A stretch of 64,000 nucleotides of DNA from Lithospermum erythrorhizon (Eukaryota > Streptophyta > Magnoliopsida > Boraginales > Boraginaceae). Below are positions 55,997-64,000 of the stretch, piece by piece (position 1 is the stretch's first letter; the number at the start of each line of letters is the position of its first letter). Under the pieces are notes generated by a model, which ran no database searches, was not told where the DNA came from, and saw only the letters and a program-made list of their open reading frames with translations. The translations under genes and the position numbers were made by a program. Location: NCBI GenBank assembly GCA_019722365.1, contig JADFUC010001895.1, positions 682,001 through 746,000 of the forward strand, given 5' to 3'.

Positions 55997-58190
55997 TCAA
56001 GACACTTCTTCCAGAATATCAACAATCTCCGAGCGTTGTTCGTCGCTCAAGTTACTAGGAAATGCAACTAAAAATTTGAGGCAGAGGTCCCCTCTGCCAC
56101 TGTTACCTTTGGGCTTTGGCATTCCCTGATCAGGTATGATCTTTTCGTAACCTGGATAGATAATATCATCATCGATTGTCAATGTCATATCATCCCCTCC
56201 TAATAAAGGTACACTTATAGTGCACCCTGTGAGGGCCTGAACTAGCGGGATCTCTACCCCTAGCTCCAGATCATTCTTTCTCCTCTTGAACAAACGATGT
56301 CGTTTCTCATCAATGACAAATATTATATCTGCTGGGAGGAACCCTGGTCTTTCGTCTCCCTTCCCTTCAAATGTTATCTTTGTTCCTTTTTTCCACCCTG
56401 GCTTCACATCGATCGACAATGTTTCCTCTTCTTGTACAATTACACTGAAAACATAGAACAATTCAATGGTTTGGTGATGTATTTATTTAATACATGAAGC
56501 ATATTTAAAATCATGCTTCTAAGGTTAGAAAATAGCATTTTCAAAAAATTTAGAGAGTCAAGGGCGGAAAGTGGGCATGTCCAAATAGCATTTTCAATGT
56601 AATAAAGTATATGTATTACCTAAAGTGTGAAACAACTTCCCTATTTATCTTGACCGACTTGACGGCACCATGGCACAACTCTTCCAGGGTACATACCAGC
56701 TTCTTTTCAACAGGTGGAAGTTTGGTTCGAGGCGTGGAGTTAGAGTGAGAATAAATGATCGGGGCTGTTCTTTTGCTTGCCATTTTTGCAAAGGAGGCTC
56801 CATCCGTCGTCGGAGTGGAGGGGTTGGGTGGTGTTCCAGTTCCATTCCCATTTGAATTTGTAGAGGTTGATGCGGGTGTTGTAGGCAGGCTGATCCGGGT
56901 GCTTGTTGTAGATATAAGTGTAGGATTAGAGATGATGAAACCATCACAATCTGAATTGTATATGTTTTTTGGTGTCTTTGGCTGTTCATTACACGGTGCT
57001 TCTTCTTTCTTTGACAAACTCAGGACCTGATAATTAAGCAACACTGCAACATAAGTTTACAGTGAAAACAAATACGAGCATGATGTATTGGTAATACGTT
57101 TATGTCTCTAATTGAAATGTTAAGATTTGAGCCATCGAAGGGATGAAGTGTTTAACCACTATTAATCCACTTTTCTACATAAAATACATCAAGTTTAGTA
57201 AACACCACTAAACACAGATTTTTATTAAAATCGTTACTGATTGTGAGAGTGCATCCCATTATAAATCTTTGCAGCATCGCGGAGGAGGTAAATCGCGGGA
57301 TATGTACCGGTGGCCAGTGCATTTGAAGCCTCCTCGTTCTGTCTGTTTTAGGATCGAGCAATTCACTTGCGAATTCGAGCCTTCATCGGTGCGGTGATGT
57401 AAGCCTTGATATATGTGATAGTCAACCTACTTTTGAAACAATAATTTATTTATCTTTGTGTTTCTATCGAAAGTTCATACGATAGATAATATATTACTTA
57501 CATGTAAACATATTTTGATAGAAAAATTAATTATTTTAAAAAAGACTAATTTAGAAGCAAAGTTGAGTAATTTCTATTGATTTGACATGCCGATGGAATT
57601 GAGATGGAGGTAGTATCATAATCCAATTAACATAGCATTATATAACAAAATGTGATCTCATTTTTATGTGAATCTCCATGTATAGTTTTTCTTGAATGAA
57701 TAACGTTATACTACCTCTATTTTAAATTAATTGAATTCTACAACTTTTACAATATGATTTAACAATTAATTACTTCTTATATATGTTATGAAAAATTATA
57801 AAATAATATTATGAAAATATTTTTAAAAGCGATCGATGATATTAATTTTATATTTTTTTGAGTTGGCGTATAAAAAATAATTTGTGGTGGCGCCTTGAAA
57901 TCAGCGTCGATTAATTTGAAATGAAGAGTATTGCCTAGAATATGACATTGTTTACATTAGTCAAGAAAATAAATTAAAAGAGTTACCCTGTAGGCTTCAT
58001 TGATGGATGAAAATTTGGCCTGAGCTTCTTCTTTGTTGGATCTATTCCGGTCAGGATGCCAAATCATGGCAAGCGATTTATATGCTTTGCAAATATCTTT
58101 AAGGGACGCGCTTATGGGGAGTCCTAGAGCATTGTAATAGCTCGTTGCAGCCGCCGGAGTTATTTCCGTTGACCTTGGAGGGTCTCCCAT
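55997..58190 (-). CDS. DnaJ (HSP40) co-chaperone, type II
   Basis: J-domain protein that stimulates HSP70 ATPase and hands over substrates. Coding exons 58190-57987, 57026-56620, 56444-55997, total 1059 nt, 352 residues. The J domain covers about 17-70 with HPD at 45-47 (MIWHPDRNRSNKEEAQAKF). It has no Gly/Phe-rich or zinc-finger region; instead a Ser/Thr/Pro-rich linker (about 90-160) precedes the C-terminal substrate domain (LVCTLEELCHGAVKSVKI, WKKGTKITFEGKGDERPG, IFVIDEKRHRLFKRRKNDLE). The end is FPSNLSDEQRSEIVDILEEV. The C-terminal half resembles DNAJB1/B13-like plant proteins, while the linker is unusual. The leader is CT-rich (58195-58260). A MITE lies in intron 1. Confidence 0.92.
57711..57928. 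mobile_element. Stowaway-like MITE in DnaJ intron 1
   Basis: 218 bp between TA dinucleotides (57709-57710 and 57929-57930). Terminal inverted repeats of about 24 bp: the left starts ctacctctattttaaattaa, the right ends ttaatttgaaatgaagag. Internal sequence is shared with 21925-22153. An end of a second element (gatggaattgagatggaggt, about 57593-57612) lies upstream in the same intron. Confidence 0.8.
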
Positions 58191-59361
58191 GAGAGACGGA
58201 GAGAGGAGGAGGGAGAGACAGAGATGGAGAGAGATTGAGAGAGAGGAGAGAGATTATGGGGTTGAACATGGATAGACAAGGGGGGTAAACAGAGAGGAAC
58301 CAGGATAGTGTTGTTTGGAAATGTAAGGAAATATTGAGGGAGAAATTTGACCAAACAAATGTGTGATATGCATTATGTGCATGGCGAATTTTAAGGATGT
58401 TTTGCAAAACTAAGTCTGTTTCTCGAAATATCACTACTACTTTGAATTCTTTGTTATCCATCTATCTAAAGTTAGATACAAAATACATCTCATTTTTTAT
58501 TTAAATGTCTGTTATCCATCTATCTATAGTTCAATATCTCTTTATCATTTCCAGGGCATCTAAAGATAACGAGGCCTGACAGCTACCATTAGATGCACCA
58601 TTAAATATAAACAAATACAAATCCTTCCATGATCCCCCATGGTTTCGCCTCCTATGAATGTAGTATCAATAACTTGCTCCATCGAACCACCTGCACTAAT
58701 GATTATGTGATTCATGCCTAATCTGTGATGAATGATGGCTTCTTCAATACAGATGGTGAAACAATAACTTTTCTTATGTTCATAATCTTAAAGATCGACA
58801 TGCCAAAACTATAAACTCCTCAGTTAATTGCCCGTATAAGGCAAATTCAGGGGTGAGGTACCATGAGTGCCAGAAACTTTAGTTGGGAGATTTGAAAATC
58901 TTTCTCTACTTTGTTTTACTAACCAAAATCTGCTATTCTCGTGTATCACCCTCATATCTGCACCAAACCAAACCAAGCCATATCCCACTAAGTGGGGTCG
59001 GCTACTCTCATATCTGCACCCTAATGGAAAATTAGATGCCTTTAGAACTCTCGGGTATATTACAGACTTTTCACCATAATGAACATAAACTGAAGCCTTT
59101 GCAACATCAACTTCAATGATGAGTTATGTTCAGATATCAATGCAACTAAAACGACTGTGTAAGTAAGGGGAAAACATATTCATTATTCATAAATATTGAA
59201 AACTTTTTGTACTGAAAGATTCAATCTCTAAATAAGGGGAAAACATATTCATTCTCAAGAACAGATATATCCGATATATTGTCAGCGAGCTAAAGCAAAC
59301 AAGAAACAACAAGTAAATCCAGAAGAATGAAGAAATAAAACCTCTTCTTGATGCCTCTACT
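58191..59361. other. DnaJ promoter side and SUFE1 3' flank
   Basis: 58195-58260 is a GAGA-rich tract (plus strand), the CT-rich leader of the DnaJ gene. A repeat of gttatccatctatcta occurs at 58453 and 58509. A small retroposed fragment sits at 58965-59006. A repeat of aggggaaaacatattcatt occurs at about 59166 and 59236. No gene. Confidence 0.5.
58951..59020. mobile_element. Retroposed SINE/LINE-tail fragment with 14-bp target-site duplication
   Basis: Perfect 14-bp direct repeats (ctcatatctgcacc, 58951-58964 and 59007-59020) flank a 42-bp insert. The insert core, tatcccactaagtggggtcg followed by gctact, matches the conserved 3' motif shared by many angiosperm SINEs. An A-rich stretch (aaaccaaacc) is at the left end. 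Confidence 0.7.
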
Positions 59362-60444
59362 TTAATTACCACTCACTTCAGATGGTGTCTTTGCAACTAT
59401 AGAGAGTGCATGCAATCCACTCTCCAACTCATCTTGCAACAATTCATATATCAATCTATGCCTCTTAACCAAACTCTTCCCCTCAAATTCGTCTGAGACC
59501 ACTTTCACATTGAAATGTGTCTCTCCATCACTACCTCTCACCCCAGCATGTCCAGCATGCTGATACGATATATCCTCAACGACTAAATCAACAGGCTTAA
59601 GCTCCATCTCCAGTCTTTCCTTGATTCTCATCCCCCTACTTCCCAATAAACCATCATTACCGGAATCAGAACTGGACTCTCTACTCCCTCCAGCACTCTC
59701 ACCATAGCTCACTCCACCAATCACATCCCCATCGACGTTTTTCACCTCTAAATCCAAACACTCTCTTCCATTTCCTATCATACCATCCCCCAATTTATCG
59801 CCTTTTTCAGCTTCCACATACAATTGCAATGCCTTCTTCTGCATTAACTTCAACATATTCAAGAACCCATTATTCCTAGAAGGTGTCAAGCTCTGTTGCA
59901 AGCCAAGAAGGGTCACAAAATCAGGTGTAACCCTGACAATCTCTGCCACAGGCCGCCCCGAAAGACCCTGAACAAGCAATGCAGCTAGACCCTTAGTGAG
60001 CATAGAGTCAGAATCAGCCTCAAAGACTACATTTTTATCATCATCTAAATATGTTCTAACCCAAACCTGAGAAACACAACCCTTTACTCTATTCTCATTA
60101 GTCTTGAATTCCTTATCTAAAAGGGTTAAATTTTTACCATAAAATAACAACTGCTCATACTTAGCTTTTGGTTGTTCAACTTCTTGAAAAAGTTTCACTA
60201 TCTCCTGAAGCTTAGGGGGTAACTCTTCAATTGGTTGAAGTGAAACAGTTGATTTTGGTGATGAATATATAGGTTTTACTGATAATCTTTCAGTAGTGAT
60301 TGATCTATAAAGGAGACAAATTGAGGATTTTGATGATAAAGATTGCATTTTTAATGGTGTGAAAAATGGGGAATTTGAGGGGTGGAAAATAGATTTTGGG
60401 ATTGTTCCAGAGATGAATAAGCGAAATGATGAAAATATTGACAT
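59362..60444 (-). CDS. SUFE1: SufE-like protein 1, chloroplastic/mitochondrial (SufE-BolA fusion)
   Basis: Activates the cysteine desulfurase of plastids and mitochondria by accepting sulfane sulfur for iron-sulfur cluster assembly. Intronless, 360 residues. Residues 1-65 are a targeting peptide rich in Ser and basic residues, with a second Met at 33 (MQSLSSKSS). The SufE domain is at about 75-205; the acceptor cysteine is C123 in RVKGCVSQVWV, with LTKGLAALLVQGLSGRP downstream. A linker rich in Gly/Ser/Asp follows. The BolA domain is at about 272-354 (RIKERLEMELKPVDL, GETHFNVKVVSDEFEGKS, KRHRLIYELLQDEL). The fusion of SufE and BolA is the normal plant SUFE1 design; the BolA part partners monothiol glutaredoxins. 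The ATG at 60444 gives the full targeting peptide. Confidence 0.95.
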   Translation of the reverse strand: MSIFSSFRLFISGTIPKSIFHPSNSPFFTPLKMQSLSSKSSICLLYRSITTERLSVKPIYSSPKSTVSLQPIEELPPKLQEIVKLFQEVEQPKAKYEQLLFYGKNLTLLDKEFKTNENRVKGCVSQVWVRTYLDDDKNVVFEADSDSMLTKGLAALLVQGLSGRPVAEIVRVTPDFVTLLGLQQSLTPSRNNGFLNMLKLMQKKALQLYVEAEKGDKLGDGMIGNGRECLDLEVKNVDGDVIGGVSYGESAGGSRESSSDSGNDGLLGSRGMRIKERLEMELKPVDLVVEDISYQHAGHAGVRGSDGETHFNVKVVSDEFEGKSLVKRHRLIYELLQDELESGLHALSIVAKTPSEVSGN

Positions 60445-62075
60445 TGGGTTTGGATTTGATTAGAAGATGGGAGGTGCAATATTAATTTGAGTTTTGTGGA
60501 AGGTTGAAGAGTGTTTGGAAACATTGAGTTTGTGGAGTGTGGGTAATGGGTTGGGCCTTTTCTTCAAATTCAACCTACTTCAAGCCCAATATATTTTTAT
60601 GCTCAACTGTTATACACACTTAAAATAGTGTTGGGTTTAGGGATAAAATAGTATTTGCCCCCTATAAGCAAATGTAATAATTGGAAGTTCATTGGGATAA
60701 TGTGTTTATTTAACTTAAAAACCTTATTTATGATTGTGTGTATGAATTCATAAGTGTGGGGTATATGTGATGCATCCAACCAGAAGCAGGTAGTAGACTA
60801 ATTTGCCCCTAAATGAAACTTCATCACCGGGGGAGCAAAATAGTAGTTCGTATTAATATTTTCATTTTGTTTGAGGTGCGATTATAGCACCCGTAATTTT
60901 TATGGCACTAATGGATTGGTACATAAATTTAATAAAGAATTCTCGATAATCATAACGATAACGATAATATGTTAGAATTTTTATTATGCTCAATATTTTA
61001 CTATGTTAATACCATGACAATCATTTGCATAGCACCTAAGTTTGGATACTAAATTTTAAGATATAGTTCTTGAAATAAACTATGTTTTAAACTAGAGTAA
61101 TTTAACATAAAAACAAGAATATTATATTTCATATTTTAAGTTTTTTTCCCCACAATTTTGATGAATCTTGTGTCCTTCTTAGACCATTAGTTCTTATTGA
61201 TAATCATAGCATTAACATTATTTCTCCACATGAGCCAACATTTTCAATGTGTTCATTGCAAACCATACATCAACCTTTCCAAAAGCTAAAATATGACTTG
61301 AACCAATTTTGACACAAAAATTACACATAGGATAGTATTTTATAGGAACCAACCAATTTTGACATTTTCACTGCTAGTCTTGTGTCTGCGCACGGCAGCT
61401 TTGCTCAAGACAAATATGATTATATCAAACCTTTTTTTCTGTCCAATCAAGCTCCATTCAGTCATTTTCCTTCTAGATTTAGCTCAATCTAAACTACCTT
61501 CTTCGAAACATGTAAATCTTTTTATTTGCTAATTTTGACACATTCTTTTTCTATTTTTACTGTTTTGTAATGTTAAAGGGGGACTGTACTTAAATAATAA
61601 TTGACTGGTAGCATCTTCTTGTACTTCTACTATTGTGAATTTGCAAGAATCCACCAAAGATATATTATACTGTATATAGGATTAATTTAACTAACCGGGG
61701 TTACTTTGTATAAAATTGTCGATTTCAATCCCAAAAATGAGTAAAAATGTATTAGACCTCGACATTCGAAGGAAAATTTAGTCAAAACTTTATTATAAAT
61801 ATGACAAATAATAAATCAACGTCGACAATTTTAGCTTAATATAAAGAATGATCAATATAAAGATGAATGGAGATGTCATATGACATCTCACTTATTAGGA
61901 TAACAATTGTCTTGTTGGTTTGGTTTACTTTGCATTATTTTATTTAAAGATGTTATAGTAATATGATGCTACTAGCATCTTTTCAATAGTTTTTCTGCAT
62001 AGCCTAAAGATTCGATCCTTTTCACCAGAGAATGAAAGAAAGACAACAATAGTGGACAACAACCAAGAAACAAAC
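60445..62075. other. Divergent spacer between SUFE1 and the receptor kinase
   Basis: About 1.6 kb between head-to-head genes. AT-rich, no gene or clear element found. A short palindromic stretch (agatgtcatatgacatct) occurs near 61868. Confidence 0.5.
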
Positions 62076-64000
62076 ATGGTGCCTAGATTCTTGATCTTTT
62101 TTCTAGTATTTCCACTATTTTCAATTTCTTCTTTGTCAGCACAAGATTTGAATACAACCAACACAAGTTCATCTGTAACATGTCCTATGGATCTTGGATA
62201 TGTTTTGAAGCTTCCATGGTCAGTTTCTGATTGCAGAATTGACTCAAATCCAGGATCCATCTCAAATACAAGTCAATGTTGTCAGACCCTTTTGACCCTT
62301 TATGGAATAGGCTTAGCTCAGCACCTAAAAGATACATCACTTTTCAATTTACCAAACTTGGAAGCCTCAAAATCTTGTCTTGATGATTTCCAAGGAAAGT
62401 TAACCTCGCTTTCTTTGCCTTCAAATGTTACATCTATGTGTTTTGATCCTATGCAGTTTGTGGTCACAAGAAATATATGTGCTTCTATAGAGACTAGACA
62501 AGATTGGGATGAGAAGCTTGGAAATTCAACTCTTTTGGACACTGCTTGTAAGCCTGATCTGACATATTCAACTGCTTGTGATTCTTGTGTGGCTGCTGGT
62601 TTTCGAGTTCAGTCGAATTTGATCACGCTTGATGGTAATAAAAGTCATTCTACTGATTGCTTTTACTTCACAGTTTTGTATGCTGCTGGCATTGCTAATG
62701 ACTATGGTCCTAATAGTACTGGTGCAGTTAAATGTATATTTAGTATGCAACTTGGTGATAGCCAAAATGGTTCATCTAGAAAAAAGCCAGCAGCTTTGGT
62801 TTTTGGACTAAGTGGTGCTGGTGCAGCAATCTTAGTGATGTCTATTTTAATTGGGTTGTACTTGTGGTGGGATAAGAAATTCAGAAAAAAAGGTGATGAC
62901 TTTGATGTTGAGTTAGATGAAAGAGAGTCTAGGCGAAGATTGAGGCCGAATACAGGGGCTACATGGTACACAATTCAGGAACTAGAGAAGGCAACTGATA
63001 ATTTTTCGGCTAAGAATTTTGTTGGACGAGGTGGATTTGGGATCGTTTATAAAGGGTGTTTAGGGGATGGTACTATTGTTGCAGTAAAGAGAGTGCTGGA
63101 GTCTGATTTCGAAGAAAGCGATGAGTTCAAAAATGAAGTTGAGATCATTAGCAACCTAAGACATCGGAATCTTGTTCCATTAAGAGGATGTTGTGTGACG
63201 GATGAAGATCGAACTAATGCATATGAAGAGAGCCAGAGATATCTTGTATATGAATATATGCCAAATGGAAATCTCGATGATCATTTGTTTCTCAATCAGA
63301 AGCAGAAATTGACATGGCCTCAAAGGAAAAATGTAATCTTGGATGTGGCGAAAGGGCTAGCTTATTTGCACTATGGGGTGAAGCCAGGTATTTATCATAG
63401 AGATATTAAGGCAACAAATATTCTATTGGATGCTGATATGAGGGCGAGAGTGGCAGACTTTGGATTGGCCAAGCAGAGCAAAGAAGGGCAATCTCATCTC
63501 ACAACAAGAGTGGCTGGAACGCACGGGTACTTGGCACCTGAATATGCACTTTATGGTCAATTGACTGAGAAGAGTGATGTCTACAGCTTTGGAGTAGTTG
63601 TTCTCGAGATCATGTGTGGAAGGAAGGCTCTTGATTTTACTTCAGGAACTGCACGCGGATTCTTGATTACTGATTGGGTTTGGTCCATGGTGAAAGCTGG
63701 AAAGATAGATGAAGTTCTGGATCCTTGTTTACTGCAGGATGAGGATTCGGCAACTGCAAATCCAAAGGGAATAATGGAGAGATTTGTGATGGTCGGGATA
63801 CTATGTGCTCATGTCATGGTGGCTCTGAGGCCTACCATTTCGGATGCACTGAAGATGTTGGAAGGAGATATTGAGGTTCCGCCGATTCCAGATAGGCCGG
63901 CACCCTTTGGTCATCATCCTCCGTTCAATGGAGGCGATGGAGATAATTTTAGTATATCACCAGCATTGAGTGCATTTCAGTTACAGGTTCGCGACATGCT
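62076..64000 (+). CDS. Receptor-like protein kinase, At1g11050 type (runs off the right edge)
   Basis: Plasma-membrane receptor kinase, intronless and open from ATG 62076 to the last base (641 complete codons). Signal peptide about 1-23 ([20 protein letters not shown]). The ectodomain has spaced cysteines ([27 protein letters not shown]) of the kind assigned to the SPARK domain. Transmembrane helix at about 240-266 ([19 protein letters not shown]). The kinase domain carries VGRGGFG (about 315), VAVKRV (ATP lysine near 337), YHRDIKATN (HRD near 441), ADFGLA (DFG near 460), THGYLAPEY and SDVYSFGVV, so all catalytic residues are present. The tail [10 protein letters not shown] ... RDML lies very near the usual C-terminus, so only a residue or two is probably missing. 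The start is chosen as the only Met ahead of a signal peptide. Confidence 0.95.
   Translation, partial: MVPRFLIFFLVFPLFSISSLSAQDLNTTNTSSSVTCPMDLGYVLKLPWSVSDCRIDSNPGSISNTSQCCQTLLTLYGIGLAQHLKDTSLFNLPNLEASKSCLDDFQGKLTSLSLPSNVTSMCFDPMQFVVTRNICASIETRQDWDEKLGNSTLLDTACKPDLTYSTACDSCVAAGFRVQSNLITLDGNKSHSTDCFYFTVLYAAGIANDYGPNSTGAVKCIFSMQLGDSQNGSSRKKPAALVFGLSGAGAAILVMSILIGLYLWWDKKFRKKGDDFDVELDERESRRRLRPNTGATWYTIQELEKATDNFSAKNFVGRGGFGIVYKGCLGDGTIVAVKRVLESDFEESDEFKNEVEIISNLRHRNLVPLRGCCVTDEDRTNAYEESQRYLVYEYMPNGNLDDHLFLNQKQKLTWPQRKNVILDVAKGLAYLHYGVKPGIYHRDIKATNILLDADMRARVADFGLAKQSKEGQSHLTTRVAGTHGYLAPEYALYGQLTEKSDVYSFGVVVLEIMCGRKALDFTSGTARGFLITDWVWSMVKAGKIDEVLDPCLLQDEDSATANPKGIMERFVMVGILCAHVMVALRPTISDALKMLEGDIEVPPIPDRPAPFGHHPPFNGGDGDNFSISPALSAFQLQVRDM

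Overview
This is nuclear DNA of a flowering plant, almost certainly a eudicot. The genes are split by many AT-rich GT-AG introns and the spacers are AT-rich. Several families are plant-specific (RETICULATA-related, MAKR, p24-delta with a KKLI tail, plastid SufE-BolA fusion, trihelix factor). There is a plant-type U1 snRNA promoter, tRNA genes of plant type, Stowaway-like MITEs and SINE pieces. The decayed plant transposon protein at 28.7-30.4 kb resembles copies I associate with Caryophyllales and some legumes, but the family of the host is not proven. Gene models below were built by joining exons by hand. Summed exon lengths and phases close exactly for the complete multi-exon genes, except for a suspected 1-nt frameshift in PTPA.

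Layout. 0-8.3 kb: a five-KH RNA-binding protein gene (minus, 3' end off the window), a spacer with a SINE and a Stowaway-like MITE, and a small secreted proline-rich protein (minus). 8.5-17 kb: Rab GDP-dissociation inhibitor (13 coding exons, plus) and the PP2A activator PTPA (plus). 17.2-19.5 kb: the kinase PEPKR2 (minus), convergent with PTPA. 20.2-25.0 kb: a repeat-rich accessory region. A direct segmental duplication (20.2-21.0 and 24.4-25.0 kb) carries a tRNA-Leu(CAA) in one copy and its decayed twin in the other. Between the copies lie short repeats, a MITE, and a MAKR6-like gene with a truncated tandem copy of its own promoter and start. 26.3-27.3 kb: an ASIL-like trihelix transcription factor. 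28.7-30.4 kb: a decayed transposon protein gene.

31.4-44.5 kb: RETICULATA-related plastid protein (minus, 8 exons), a zinc-ribbon/RING-H2 E3 ligase (plus), a p24-delta cargo receptor (minus) and the AKR2 ankyrin chaperone (plus, 9 exons). 45.6-55.1 kb: ARGLU1-like splicing co-regulator (plus), a U1 snRNA gene with recognisable USE/TATA promoter (plus), and the kinetochore protein NUF2 (plus, 11 exons). 55.5-64 kb: a tRNA-Met-like gene with an altered anticodon, a type II DnaJ protein (minus), plastid SUFE1 (minus) and a receptor-like kinase of the At1g11050 type that reaches the right edge.

These are mostly conserved single-copy housekeeping genes rather than one pathway. AKR2, RETICULATA-related and SUFE1 relate to the plastid; GDI and p24-delta to membrane traffic; ARGLU1, U1 and the KH protein to RNA processing. 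The most unusual theme is structural. In three unrelated genes (KH, PTPA, AKR2) the 3' end of an exon, with its 5' splice site, has been tandemly duplicated into the following intron. No clear new molecular system was found.
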